NCBI GenBank assembly: GCA_964610765.1
Contig: CAZSWS010000004.1
Span: forward strand, 6,093-70,092
Direction of reading: 5' to 3'
Source: CAZSWS01 sp964610765
GTDB taxonomy: Bacteria > Bacteroidota > Bacteroidia > Bacteroidales > Tannerellaceae
Length of the DNA stretch: 64,000 nucleotides
Below, in pieces: positions 8,615-18,571 of the stretch. The stretch's first letter is position 1, and each line of letters starts with the position of its first letter. A model generated the notes under the pieces. It ran no database searches. It saw nothing but the letters and a program-made list of their open reading frames with translations, and was not told the origin of the DNA. Both the position numbers and the translations under genes were made by a program.

Positions 8615-10255
8615 ATGAGAAAAACAATTGTATATATATTATTGTGGATATTTCCGCTAAGTATTTTTGCAGAAACAGTATCTGTACAGATAAAAAACCC
8701 GCAAATACCCATATTGATAGATAGACAGGATAATATCTTGTTTTATCTGCGTATAGATGCAGATATTTCTACTGGTAAAAAATTAGAATCGGTAACTTTT
8801 CGTTTAGGAAATGAAGTGAACCTGAATGAAGTTAAAGCAGTTAAACTTTACTATAGCGGGACGGAAAATGCTCAACGGAAAGGGCAAATACATTATAGTC
8901 CTGCGTCTTATATATCCAGAGAAACTCCCCTTAAGACTCGGGCGGCCAATCCTTCTTACTCCGTGTTGAAGTCTGAAATTAAGAAGATAACCAATGAATT
9001 GCTGCTGTCGGCTGAACAAGACTTGTTTCCCGGAATAAACTATTTCTGGGTAAGCATAGAAATGAAACCCAGGGCGTCTGTTTTTTCGAAAATAAACGCT
9101 GAGATAAAAGAAGTAAAAATAGACAACCAACCGGCATCTTTTCGTGTAGAAGGGGATACCCCCGTTACCCGATATATGGGAGTAGGCGTTCGGCATGCCG
9201 GTGACGATGGTTCGTCAGCATACCGAATCCCCGGTTTAGCTACTTCAAATAAAGGCACGCTACTGGGTGTGTATGATATTCGATATAATAATAGTGCAGA
9301 CTTACAAGAACATGTTGATGTAGGATTAAGTAGAAGTACAGATGGTGGGCAGACGTGGGAGCGGATGCGCATCCCCATGCAATTTGGTGAGTATGGTAGT
9401 CTGCCTAAAGCTCAAAATGGAGTGGGAGATCCGGCAATACTTGTGGACAAACATACCGGCAATATTTGGATTGTTGCAGCATGGACACATGGGATGGGTA
9501 ATGGTCGTGCTTGGCATAATTCACAGCCTGGAATGAGTATTCATGAAACGGCTCAACTTGTCATGGTGAAGAGTGAAGATGATGGGAAAACCTGGTCTGA
9601 ACCTTACAATTTCACTGAGCAGTTAAAGCAGCCGGAATGGTATTTTCTACTTCAGGGTCCGGGTAATGGTATCACGATGGAAGATGGGACAATCGTTTTT
9701 GCCAATCAATATATTGGAGCTGACCGGATTCCCAATGCCGGAATTATGTATAGTAAAGATCAAGGTAAAACGTGGCATACGCATACCCACGCACGAACAA
9801 ATACGACCGAAGCACAAGTAGTAGAGTTAGAGCCTGGCGTGCTGATGTTAAATATGAGAGACAATCGGGGAGGAAGTCGGGCTGTCAGTATCACTCGCGA
9901 TTTAGGAAAGACTTGGGAAGAACATGAATCTTCTCGCAAAGCTTTACAAGAGCCCGTGTGTATGGCTAGCCTGATAAAAATTGCAGCCAAGGATAATGTG
10001 TTTGGCAAAGACATCTTATTGTTCTCTAATCCGAACACAACCAACCAACGAAAAGATATCACAATCAAGGCGAGCTTAGATGGAGGGGTAACGTGGTTGC
10101 CCGAAAATCAGCTGCTTATTGATGAAGGTTATAGTTGGGGATACTCATGCTTATCGCAGGTTAATGAAGAAACAGTAGGTATATTGTATGAGTCGAGTGT
10201 GGCGCATATGACTTATCAGGCATTTAAACTGACCGATATTATAAAGAAACCCTGA
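8615..10255 (+). CDS. nanH: Exo-alpha-sialidase, GH33
   Basis: 546 residues from the ATG at 8615; an upstream in-frame ATG lies at 8606. A Sec signal peptide ends around IFAETVS. Residues ~20-180 match the N-terminal beta-sandwich of Bacteroides sialidases. The six-bladed propeller begins with YRIPGL (Arg204 of the arginine triad) and has five Asp-boxes of the form SxDxGxTW (STDGGQTW, SEDDGKTW, SKDQGKTW, TRDLGKTW, SLDGGVTW). It releases terminal sialic acid from host glycans in the periplasm or at the surface. No lipobox is seen. The next gene starts one base after its stop codon, indicating tight coupling. Confidence 0.94.
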   Translation: MRKTIVYILLWIFPLSIFAETVSVQIKNPQIPILIDRQDNILFYLRIDADISTGKKLESVTFRLGNEVNLNEVKAVKLYYSGTENAQRKGQIHYSPASYISRETPLKTRAANPSYSVLKSEIKKITNELLLSAEQDLFPGINYFWVSIEMKPRASVFSKINAEIKEVKIDNQPASFRVEGDTPVTRYMGVGVRHAGDDGSSAYRIPGLATSNKGTLLGVYDIRYNNSADLQEHVDVGLSRSTDGGQTWERMRIPMQFGEYGSLPKAQNGVGDPAILVDKHTGNIWIVAAWTHGMGNGRAWHNSQPGMSIHETAQLVMVKSEDDGKTWSEPYNFTEQLKQPEWYFLLQGPGNGITMEDGTIVFANQYIGADRIPNAGIMYSKDQGKTWHTHTHARTNTTEAQVVELEPGVLMLNMRDNRGGSRAVSITRDLGKTWEEHESSRKALQEPVCMASLIKIAAKDNVFGKDILLFSNPNTTNQRKDITIKASLDGGVTWLPENQLLIDEGYSWGYSCLSQVNEETVGILYESSVAHMTYQAFKLTDIIKKP

Positions 10256-10256
10256 T

Positions 10257-12257
10257 ATGCGAATAGTAATTGCTCTGTGTTTGCTTTCATTTTCAACGGT
10301 ACTTCATGCCGGTATTCAGCATCTTTTGCCTAAGCCGCAATCTGTACAGTCCAATAAGCAGCTTTTTCTTTTGGATAAAGTGAGCTTATCTACTCCTGTT
10401 CTTGCAGAAGAATGGGAAAAGTGCATTATGGAGATGGGAGGCAAGGTTATTCCTTCGGCAAAGCAGCAGCTAATAGTTTCGCTCGTAGAAGACTTACCCG
10501 AAATCCCTCTCAACAATCAAGAGGCCTATTTGCTGACTGTAACTAAAAATCGAATAGTTATTCAAGCAACTGCTTCGGAAGGAGTTTATTGGGCTATGCA
10601 AACACTTAAGCAATTAATTATAGAGAAAGGGCGTAAAAGCTATATTGAAGGATGTGAGATTGTGGATTACCCCGCATTTCGTATCAGAGGCTTTTTGCAA
10701 GATGTAGGGCGTAAATATATTTCTTTAGATGAGTTGAAGCAGGAGATTGATAAGCTTTCACAGTATAAAGTGAATACATTTCACTGGCACTTAACTGAAA
10801 ATCTAGGGTGGCGGCTTGAAAGCAAGATTTTTCCCATGTTAAATGATCGTGAAAACTTTGTTCGTGAGGTAGGGCGATTTTATACGTTAGAAGAAGCAAA
10901 GGAATTGGTCGCTTATTGCAAAGAACGCCATGTGTTGCTTATTCCTGAAATAGATATGCCCGGTCATAGCTTAGCTTTTCGAAAAGCTTTTCGTCATGAT
11001 ATGCAAAGCAAAGAGGGGATGATTATCTTGAAGCTGTTGTTAGATGAAGTATGTGAAACGTTTGATGTTCCTTATTTGCATATAGGTACTGATGAAGTGC
11101 AGTTTGCAAATCCTGAATTTGTACCTGAGATGGTTCGCTACGTACGTGAGAAAGGGAAAAAAGTAATCTCCTGGAATCCCGGTTGGAAGTATGAACCCGG
11201 TGAGATAGACATGACACAACTGTGGAGTTATCGAGGGAAAGCACAAAAAGGCATACCGGCTATTGATTCTAAGTTTCATTATATCAACCATTTTGATGCA
11301 TTTGCTGATTTGATAGCATTATATACTAGTCGCATATTGAATGTATCTCGGGGAAGTGAAGACCATGCAGGCAGCCTTGTAGGTATGTGGCATGATCGGT
11401 ATGTTGAAGACGAAAGAGAGGTGCTTCTACAAAATAATTTCTATCCGGCTATGTTAGCATTAGCTGAACGAGCATGGCTGGGTGGAGGATCACAGTATTA
11501 TGATGGTAATGGAACCATGCTTTGGGATGAAAATGAATCGGATTTTAAAACTTTCAAAGAGTTTGAGACGAGGATGTTATGGCATAAGGAAAATAATTTC
11601 GCAGGTTTTCCCTTTGCGTATGTGAAACAAACGAATGTGAAATGGCGAATCACTGATGCTTTTCCTAATAAGGGCAATTTAACTACGATATTTCCTCCGG
11701 AACAGGAGCTTCAACAGACATATAATTATGCTGGGAAGTCATATAAAACAAAAGATGCAATAGGCGCAGGCATCTATTTGAGGCATGTGTGGGGAGAAAA
11801 AACCATCCCCGGGTTTTATGAAACACCTCAGCCAAATCATACAGCGTATGCCTATACGTATGTTTATTCAGATAAAGAACAAAAAGTGGGACTTTGGTTT
11901 ACGACGCAAGACTATAGTCGCTCTGAGAATGATTTGCCTCCTCCACAAGAAAAATGGGACTATAAGGAAAGTAAAATATGGATTAACGGAGTGGAAGTAG
12001 AGCCACCCTTATGGAAGTCATCGCATACCGTGAAATCAAGTGAAACGCCTCTGACAAATGAAAATTTTCAGGTTCGTCCACCCCTCTCGGTTAAATTGGT
12101 AAAAGGCTGGAATAAGGTATTATTAAAACTTCCGGTTGGTCAGTTCAGTACGCATGAAGTTCGGCTAGTTAAGTGGATGTTCAATTGTGTATTTGTGGCG
12201 CCGGATGGCACAAAAGAACTTGAAGGACTGATTTATTCACCTGATAAAAGAAAATAA
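10257..12257 (+). CDS. Beta-N-acetylhexosaminidase, GH20
   Basis: 666 residues with a signal peptide ending near LHAG. Residues ~20-140 form the GH20 N-terminal alpha/beta domain. The catalytic barrel starts at FRIRGFLQDVGRKYIS, has NTFHWHLTENLGWRLE, and carries the catalytic pair Asp279-Glu280 in HIGTDEVQF, the Asp orienting the substrate acetamido group. The C-terminal ~190 residues are a beta-rich accessory region. It removes terminal beta-GlcNAc or beta-GalNAc, exposed once sialic acid and galactose are taken off. The third position is HWHLTE where many relatives have HWHLTD, a conservative change. Confidence 0.92.
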   Translation: MRIVIALCLLSFSTVLHAGIQHLLPKPQSVQSNKQLFLLDKVSLSTPVLAEEWEKCIMEMGGKVIPSAKQQLIVSLVEDLPEIPLNNQEAYLLTVTKNRIVIQATASEGVYWAMQTLKQLIIEKGRKSYIEGCEIVDYPAFRIRGFLQDVGRKYISLDELKQEIDKLSQYKVNTFHWHLTENLGWRLESKIFPMLNDRENFVREVGRFYTLEEAKELVAYCKERHVLLIPEIDMPGHSLAFRKAFRHDMQSKEGMIILKLLLDEVCETFDVPYLHIGTDEVQFANPEFVPEMVRYVREKGKKVISWNPGWKYEPGEIDMTQLWSYRGKAQKGIPAIDSKFHYINHFDAFADLIALYTSRILNVSRGSEDHAGSLVGMWHDRYVEDEREVLLQNNFYPAMLALAERAWLGGGSQYYDGNGTMLWDENESDFKTFKEFETRMLWHKENNFAGFPFAYVKQTNVKWRITDAFPNKGNLTTIFPPEQELQQTYNYAGKSYKTKDAIGAGIYLRHVWGEKTIPGFYETPQPNHTAYAYTYVYSDKEQKVGLWFTTQDYSRSENDLPPPQEKWDYKESKIWINGVEVEPPLWKSSHTVKSSETPLTNENFQVRPPLSVKLVKGWNKVLLKLPVGQFSTHEVRLVKWMFNCVFVAPDGTKELEGLIYSPDKRK

Positions 12258-12260
12258 AGG

Positions 12261-13445
12261 ATGAGAAAAGTAGGTTGCTTATTTTTACTGTTTGGTATGA
12301 TGCAGATTTTATATGCTGAAGAGAAAATGAGTCTTACTTGCATGAAAAATAAACTTATGGAAGACACTATACAAGTTCAAGCACTACCTGATTATCCAAT
12401 CAAGGGAGGAGTTTCAGGCATGTTTGCCGGAGTGCATCAAGACAAACTGATTGTAGCCGGTGGTTGTAATTTTCCTCATACTCCCGCAGCTGAAGGAGGA
12501 GAGAAAGTGTTTTACAAGGAAGTCTACTGGATGGATATCTCGGAGGATGCTTCTGAAAGTAAGTGGGTGAAAGGCACACCTCTCCCTTTTGATGTGGCCT
12601 ATGGTTCATCGGTGACAACAAAAGACGGGATTGTATGTTTAGGTGGGCAGAATAAAAAGAAAGCATTGACTGACGTGCTGCTTATTCAATTTGATACTGT
12701 ACAAGATAAAATAACCCATACTCGATTACCTTCTTTACCCGTCAGCCACTTCAATGGAGGTGCAGCAGTTTATGAAGAGATTGTTTATGTAACGGGTGGT
12801 TCCTTTGGGGACCAGTCAAAAGGGGTGATATACAGCTTAGACCTAAATAACAAGGAAAAAGGGTGGAAAAGAATAGAGGGGAACTTCAAAAATAATCGTC
12901 AGCAGCCCGTAGTTGTAGCTCAAGATTCCTCTTTGCTATTGGTCGGAGGGTATGACGAGTTTGAAGGAGAAGCCTATACAGATATGATTCGTTTTGACTT
13001 TCGACGGGGACAATGGGAAGCGTATTTGCCGATAGCACCGAATGACGATGAATTGAAAACTTTTGTGGGAGCTACAGGGCTAGCTTGTGGAGCAGATGAG
13101 ATACTCTTTGTTGGCGGTGTCAACTATTATCGTTTTGATGCTGCGTTGAAAAGACTGAAGAAAACGGACAAAGCTGCGCAAGAAGGAGATATGGAGTTGT
13201 TGGCTGAATTGAAAAAGGTTGGAAAAGAGTATATGTCTCAACGACCGGATTGGTATCGATTTAACCGGACTCTTTCAGTCTTTAACTCTCATGAACAAAG
13301 GTGGTTTTCGTTGGGTGATTATGAAGAAGTTGCTCGTGCCGGAGCAGGAGTAGTAGGTTGGGATGATAATTTATACGTAATTTGTGGAGAAATAAAACCG
13401 GGTGTTAGAACTTCCCGGGTGTCTTGCCTATCTTTTGAAATATGA
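12261..13445 (+). CDS. Cyclically permuted kelch mutarotase, NanM-like sialic acid epimerase
   Basis: 394 residues with a signal peptide. Kelch-type beta-propeller repeats are evident: KLIVAGGCNF, GIVCLGGQN, EIVYVTGGSF, SLLLVGGYDE, EILFVGGVNY and NLYVICGE, each with the Gly-Gly turn. E. coli NanM is a six-kelch periplasmic mutarotase that speeds conversion of alpha- to beta-sialic acid. Bacteroidetes have a permuted version within nan clusters, and this protein starts in a mid-blade strand as expected. It follows the hexosaminidase stop by 3 bases. Substrate is inferred from family and operon. Confidence 0.85.
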   Translation: MRKVGCLFLLFGMMQILYAEEKMSLTCMKNKLMEDTIQVQALPDYPIKGGVSGMFAGVHQDKLIVAGGCNFPHTPAAEGGEKVFYKEVYWMDISEDASESKWVKGTPLPFDVAYGSSVTTKDGIVCLGGQNKKKALTDVLLIQFDTVQDKITHTRLPSLPVSHFNGGAAVYEEIVYVTGGSFGDQSKGVIYSLDLNNKEKGWKRIEGNFKNNRQQPVVVAQDSSLLLVGGYDEFEGEAYTDMIRFDFRRGQWEAYLPIAPNDDELKTFVGATGLACGADEILFVGGVNYYRFDAALKRLKKTDKAAQEGDMELLAELKKVGKEYMSQRPDWYRFNRTLSVFNSHEQRWFSLGDYEEVARAGAGVVGWDDNLYVICGEIKPGVRTSRVSCLSFEI

Positions 13446-13470
13446 ATGTTTAATTAGATAAATAATAGCT

Positions 13471-16400
13471 ATGAAAAAATGTTTAACCTTGGTGGGTTTG
13501 CTGCTGATAATTTCTTCTGTAGTAGCAGCAAAAGAAAAACTTCCTTATTGGAAAGACTTGAAAGTGACGTATGTGAATATAGAAGAGCCTCGTTCGGCTT
13601 TTATGTCCTATGACAACAGAACGGATGCACTGACAGGTAAGTATGAAGCTAGCAAACACTATATGCTGCTCAATGGAGTGTGGAAGTTCTATTTTGTAGA
13701 TGCATACAAACAGCTTCCCGAAAATATAACAGACCCCGGTGTGAGTACGGCAGACTGGCATGATATTAAAGTGCCCGGAAACTGGGAAATACAAGGTTTT
13801 GGAACGCCAATCTATACCAATCATGGGTATGAGTTTAAACCTCGCAATCCACTACCTCCCACTTTGCCGGAAGAAAATCCGGTAGGGGTGTATCGTCGTG
13901 ATTTTGAAATACCGCAGGACTGGATGGATCGGGATCTTTACCTGGTCGTTTCAGGGGCAAAGTCAGGTGTGTATACCTATATCAATGGTAAAGAAGTAGG
14001 ATATAGCGAAGATTCTAAGACGGCGGCTGAGTTTCTTATCAATGACTATGTAAAGCCGGGTAAGAATACATTGACTTTCAAAATATTCAGATGGTGTACC
14101 GGGTCATACCTCGAATGTCAAGACTTTTTGCGTATCAGTGGGATTGAGCGTGATGTATTTATTTGGTCTCAACCCAAAACTTCATTGGGCGATTTTCGTG
14201 TGAAATCAACTTTGGATGACACCTATAAGCACGGGATATTTGCCGTAGGGATGGATATTAGAAACAGCCATGCTCAACAAGTTGATGCCAAGGTTACGTA
14301 TGAGATACTGGACAAAGAAGGAAAAGTGGTAAAAACTGAAAGTAAGCGTGTGCCTATTGCTGCTAAAGGCGTAGAAACCGTTGATTTTACTGCTGATATT
14401 CAAAACGTAGCTACTTGGACTTCTGAGCATCCTAACCTGTATAAGCTGGTTATGACGATTGAGAATGGTCAAGAAAAAGAGATTGTTCCTTTCAATTTAG
14501 GTTTCAGAAGAATCGAAATTAAAGAAAGCGAATACGATTTCAACAGAGGTAACAGAACTCACATGATGGGCAATATAGATAAACTGCGCTTGTTCTATGT
14601 CAACGGAGAACCTATCAAAATGAAAGGGGTAAATACACACGAACTTAGCCCTATAACCGGACATTATATCAGCCCGGAAGAATTGCGCAAGGATTTGGAG
14701 TTGATGAAAAAACATAATGTAAACACGGTTCGTCTATCGCATTATCCTCAAGGACGTTTGTTCTATGAACTATGTGACGAATACGGCTTATATGTTTATG
14801 ATGAGGCGAATATTGAATCTCATGGAATGTATTACACGCGTTTCCTCGACGATATGCGAAAAGGTACAGTCGGTCATGAAGATGGAAATAAAAAAGGTAC
14901 ATTAGGGCATAATCCGGACTTCCTGGAAAGCCATATTTACCGAATCAACAATATGTTCCAGCGCAACAAAAACTACCCAAGTGTAACTATATGGTCGTTA
15001 GGTAATGAAGCAGGTAATGGCTATAACTTCTATCAAGGATATGTGCTTCTGAAAGAAGCCGATAAAGACTGGATGGAACGTCCTGTAAACTATGAAAGAG
15101 CTTTGTGGGAGTGGAATTCCGATATGTATGTACCACAATATCCATCGACCAAATGGTTTGAACAAATGGGTGAAAGTGGAGCTGACCGCCCCATTATTCC
15201 TTCTGAGTATGCGCATGCGATGGGTAACTCGACCGGTGACTTATACGGAACATGGCAAGCCATTTATAAATATCCGCAACTACAAGGGGGATATCTATGG
15301 GAGTGGAAAGAACACGGTATTTTATTGCATGATAAAGACGGTAAACCTTACTGGGGTTATGGTGGCGACTGGGGTGTTGACCAGCCTTCGGATGGTAACT
15401 TTATGCTAGACGGAATTATACGGGCAGATCAAACTCCTAATCCGGGCTTAATGGAGGTAAAATATAACTATCAGGATGTGGGCTTCACGGCAGAAGATTT
15501 GGATGCAGGTAAGTTTGCTATATTTAATAGATTCTACTTCAGCAATTTGTCTGAATATAAAGTGGAGTATCAACTGTTGGAAGATGGCAAAACCATTCGT
15601 ACGGGTGTATTAAACTTAGATACAGAGCCACAAGAAGAAAGCATCGTTACGGTACCCGTATCCTCTATCAAACCTACTATGGGGAGAGAGTATTTCGTAA
15701 ACTTCACCGTGAAAACTAAAAAAGCAACAGAGTTAGTACCTAATGACTATGTCATCGCTTATGATCAGTTTAAGCTTCCAATTGAAAAAGAAGGAAGAGC
15801 CTTTAAGGGAGGAAGTGGTCCTAAACTACAAACCTCAGAACAAGGAGATATCATTCGCATTTATTCCAATAAAGTACAAGTTGCTTTCGATAAAAAGAAA
15901 GGAATGTTGACTTCTTATGCGGTTGATGGTAAAGAATATTTTAACGAAGAGTTCGGTATTCAGCCTAACTTCTGGAGAGGTCCCACAGATAATGACTACG
16001 GAAACAGCATGCCTAAACGCTTACAAGTATGGAAAGAGTCAAGCAAAAACTTCCAAGTAGTTAAAGCAAATGTATCTGAGGGGGCACAAAATACGATGGT
16101 GTTGACCGTAGATTATAAGCTGCCGGCTGAAAATAACTATATCATAACATATACGATTGATCCGAGTGGAGTGATGAATGTAGCATCTACCTTTACGAAG
16201 GTCACGAAAGAAGCTGAAAAATATGAAGCTACACTCGAAGCGCAAACTGCCACAGCTTCTCCTCAAGCAATAGCCGAAGATAAGCGAAGCAAAAATGTAT
16301 TGGAAGTTCCTCGTATTGGTGTTCGTTTCCGCTTGCCGGTGACCATGAATCAGGTAACTTACTTTGGTAGAGGACCGGAAGAAAACTATACCGATCGATT

Positions 16401-16902
16401 TATGAGCACATTGGTAGGGGTTTATTCATCAACCGCTGAGGATTTGTACTTTGGTTATGCACGTCCGCAAGAGAATGGTCATCATACGGATACCCGTTGG
16501 TTGACAGCCAGTGATAAAAACGGTAATGGCTTATTGATAAAAGCAGAGAAAACCATCGGATTCAATGCCTTGAGAAATACGGTAGAAGACTTTGATAGTG
16601 AAGAATCGGATGCCGACTATCAATGGTATAACTTCACACCCGAAATGATTGCTAATAAAGATTTGGAATGGGCTAAGAATAACCGCCCGAAGCAGACACA
16701 TATCAACGAAATATCACCTAGAAACTTTGTGGAAGTTTGTGTGGATATGAAGCAACAAGGTGTTGCCGGATATGACAGCTGGGGTTCGCGTCCTATCCCA
16801 ACGGCAACAATTTATGCCGATGAAGAGCATAATTGGAGCTTTACGCTGATTCCGGTGAAAAGTAAAAAAGATGCTGAAAACAAATCATTGCTAACGTATT
16901 AA
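13471..16902 (+). CDS. Beta-galactosidase, GH2 (LacZ-type domain layout)
   Basis: 1143 residues with a signal peptide ending near VVAAK, so exported. Domain order is as in LacZ: sugar-binding jelly roll (~50-230), Ig-like domain (~235-350), TIM barrel (~355-660), second Ig-like domain (~670-770) and large C-terminal beta-galactosidase domain (~800-1125). The acid/base Glu513 is in SLGNEAGNG and the nucleophile Glu579 in PSEYAHAMGNS. It would remove terminal beta-galactose from mucin O-glycans or N-glycans after desialylation. Fine specificity (1,3 versus 1,4 linkage) cannot be read from sequence. Confidence 0.92.
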   Translation: MKKCLTLVGLLLIISSVVAAKEKLPYWKDLKVTYVNIEEPRSAFMSYDNRTDALTGKYEASKHYMLLNGVWKFYFVDAYKQLPENITDPGVSTADWHDIKVPGNWEIQGFGTPIYTNHGYEFKPRNPLPPTLPEENPVGVYRRDFEIPQDWMDRDLYLVVSGAKSGVYTYINGKEVGYSEDSKTAAEFLINDYVKPGKNTLTFKIFRWCTGSYLECQDFLRISGIERDVFIWSQPKTSLGDFRVKSTLDDTYKHGIFAVGMDIRNSHAQQVDAKVTYEILDKEGKVVKTESKRVPIAAKGVETVDFTADIQNVATWTSEHPNLYKLVMTIENGQEKEIVPFNLGFRRIEIKESEYDFNRGNRTHMMGNIDKLRLFYVNGEPIKMKGVNTHELSPITGHYISPEELRKDLELMKKHNVNTVRLSHYPQGRLFYELCDEYGLYVYDEANIESHGMYYTRFLDDMRKGTVGHEDGNKKGTLGHNPDFLESHIYRINNMFQRNKNYPSVTIWSLGNEAGNGYNFYQGYVLLKEADKDWMERPVNYERALWEWNSDMYVPQYPSTKWFEQMGESGADRPIIPSEYAHAMGNSTGDLYGTWQAIYKYPQLQGGYLWEWKEHGILLHDKDGKPYWGYGGDWGVDQPSDGNFMLDGIIRADQTPNPGLMEVKYNYQDVGFTAEDLDAGKFAIFNRFYFSNLSEYKVEYQLLEDGKTIRTGVLNLDTEPQEESIVTVPVSSIKPTMGREYFVNFTVKTKKATELVPNDYVIAYDQFKLPIEKEGRAFKGGSGPKLQTSEQGDIIRIYSNKVQVAFDKKKGMLTSYAVDGKEYFNEEFGIQPNFWRGPTDNDYGNSMPKRLQVWKESSKNFQVVKANVSEGAQNTMVLTVDYKLPAENNYIITYTIDPSGVMNVASTFTKVTKEAEKYEATLEAQTATASPQAIAEDKRSKNVLEVPRIGVRFRLPVTMNQVTYFGRGPEENYTDRFMSTLVGVYSSTAEDLYFGYARPQENGHHTDTRWLTASDKNGNGLLIKAEKTIGFNALRNTVEDFDSEESDADYQWYNFTPEMIANKDLEWAKNNRPKQTHINEISPRNFVEVCVDMKQQGVAGYDSWGSRPIPTATIYADEEHNWSFTLIPVKSKKDAENKSLLTY

Positions 16903-16931
16903 TAGTATAAATAATTGGTGTTTTTTTAAAG

Positions 16932-18173
16932 ATGGGTTTGAGAAGTAAGAAGATATACCCGTGGGTCGTCGTGGGTTTGTTATGGATGGTTGCACTGCTG
17001 AACTATATGGACAGGCAGATGCTTTCCACCATGCGAGACGCTATGATGATAGATATCGTCGAGTTAGAGTCGGCAGCAAACTTTGGGCGACTCATGGCTA
17101 TCTTCTTATGGATCTATGGCTTTATGAGTCCAGTGGCAGGAATCGTAGCAGACCGAATCAACCGTAAATGGTTGATTGTAGGAAGTTTGTTTGTATGGTC
17201 TACTGTCACTTTGCTCATGGGCTATGCCGTCTCGTTTGAGCAACTCTACTTCTTACGCGCTTGTATGGGCGTAAGCGAAGCCTTATACATCCCTGCTGGA
17301 CTCTCATTGATTGCCGACTATCATACCAATAAAACACGCTCGCTGGCTGTGGGTATTCACATGACCGGATTATATACCGGGCAAGCCATTGGTGGGTTTG
17401 GTGCAACGGTAGCAGCTGCTTATTCGTGGAATGCAACCTTTCATTGGTTTGGTATCATAGGAATTATATATAGCCTTGTTTTAGTGCTTTTTTTGAAAGA
17501 AAAGCGTGTTGAACCTACGCTAAAGCCGAAAGGTGCTGAAAAGAAAGAGAAAGTACCTGTGTTCAGAGGCTTGGCCATGTTGGCAACAAATATTTGGTTT
17601 TGGGTGATTTTACTCTATTTTGCCACCCCTAGTCTGCCCGGATGGGCTACTAAAAACTGGTTGCCCACGTTATTTTCTTCCAATCTGTCGATTGATATGG
17701 CTCAAGCCGGTCCGTTGTCGACCATTACGATTGCTGTGTCTTCTTTTGTTGGAGTAATTATCGGAGGTATTTTATCCGACCGATGGATACAGAAAAACGT
17801 GCGTGGACGGGTTTATACGGGTGCTATTGGTTTGGGATTGACCATTCCCTCTTTACTCTTATTAGGTTTTGGGCATAGTTTTTTGACCGTTATTGGTGGG
17901 GCACTTTGCTTTGGTTTAGGCTTTGGAATGTTCGATGCGAACAACATGCCTATTCTTTGCCAATTCGTATCGTCCAAATATAGGGCAACGGTCTATGGTT
18001 TGATGAATATGACCGGTGTATTTGCCGGAGCTTTTATTACCGACTGGTTAGGACGCTCGACCGATGCCGGTAAGTTAGGAACCGATTTTGCTATGCTGAG
18101 TGTCCTAGTCTTTATCGTATTAGGTATTCAACTGCTTACCTTACGACCCAAGGTCGCTAATATGGAAGATTAA
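16932..18173 (+). CDS. nanT: MFS transporter, probable sialic acid permease
   Basis: 413 residues with about 12 hydrophobic helices and a cytoplasmic loop rich in Lys/Glu near residues 190-210. The first loop has ADRINRKW, an MFS motif A relative, and the second half has SDRWIQKNVRGR. The N-terminal YMDRQMLST resembles anion:cation symporters and Bacteroidetes NanT. As last gene of the operon, 29 bases after the galactosidase, it most plausibly carries released sialic acid across the inner membrane. Substrate is inferred from context; hexosamine or hexuronate transport is possible. Confidence 0.8.
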   Translation: MGLRSKKIYPWVVVGLLWMVALLNYMDRQMLSTMRDAMMIDIVELESAANFGRLMAIFLWIYGFMSPVAGIVADRINRKWLIVGSLFVWSTVTLLMGYAVSFEQLYFLRACMGVSEALYIPAGLSLIADYHTNKTRSLAVGIHMTGLYTGQAIGGFGATVAAAYSWNATFHWFGIIGIIYSLVLVLFLKEKRVEPTLKPKGAEKKEKVPVFRGLAMLATNIWFWVILLYFATPSLPGWATKNWLPTLFSSNLSIDMAQAGPLSTITIAVSSFVGVIIGGILSDRWIQKNVRGRVYTGAIGLGLTIPSLLLLGFGHSFLTVIGGALCFGLGFGMFDANNMPILCQFVSSKYRATVYGLMNMTGVFAGAFITDWLGRSTDAGKLGTDFAMLSVLVFIVLGIQLLTLRPKVANMED

Positions 18174-18183
18174 CCCCATACTT

Positions 18184-18210
18184 ACTCACCTTGCAAAGAG
18201 GTGAGTTTCT
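18184..18210 (+). terminator. Weak terminator hairpin after the nan operon
   Basis: ACTCACC (18184-18190) pairs with GGTGAGT (18200-18206), followed by a short pyrimidine stretch TTCTCT. It lies 11 bases after the transporter stop. The T-run is poor, so efficiency is uncertain. Confidence 0.45.
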
Positions 18211-18483
18211 CTCCCAATCAATCCATCTAACATATATATATAATCCATCAAAAATGATTGCAGCATTTATGTATATGTGTTTCTCCTGAAAATTAAAAAG
18301 GAAATATAAAATGCAAATCCAGCCCGCTTTAGTATGAACCGGGTGTCAACTCTGGACGTGCTCATTGGGAAGAAGTGTAAACCTATTTCGTAGAGGTTCT
18401 ATGTATATGGTCTATTGAACGGTTGAACGAGTGGTTTTAATGTACTGATAGTGAGTATTTCACAAACTTGCTGTATTGAACTA

Positions 18484-18571
18484 ACCTTTCAACGAGTGTC
18501 AAAAGCTCTTTCAACGAGTGTCAAAAGAGCTTTTGACACTCGTTGAAAGAGCTTCTAACCTAGGTTAAAAG
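18484..18571 (-). repeat. 88-bp element of four 22-bp units, copy A (one unit inverted)
   Basis: Read on the minus strand, the block splits exactly into four 22-bp units: 18571-18550, 18549-18528, 18527-18506 and 18505-18484. The third and fourth share the 19-base core TTTTGACACTCGTTGAAAG. The second is the same core in opposite orientation, creating a hairpin with perfect 22-bp arms (18505-18526 and 18531-18552) and a 4-base loop. The first unit is a diverged version centred on the palindrome AACCTAGGTT. It lies between the convergent nan and his operons; the rest of the 18207-18730 gap shows no gene. Confidence 0.85.

Noticed and set aside
18484..18571. CRISPR array or insertion sequence for the repeated 22-bp units
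   Set aside because: The units abut with no spacers, no cas genes are near, and there is no transposase or target-site duplication visible.
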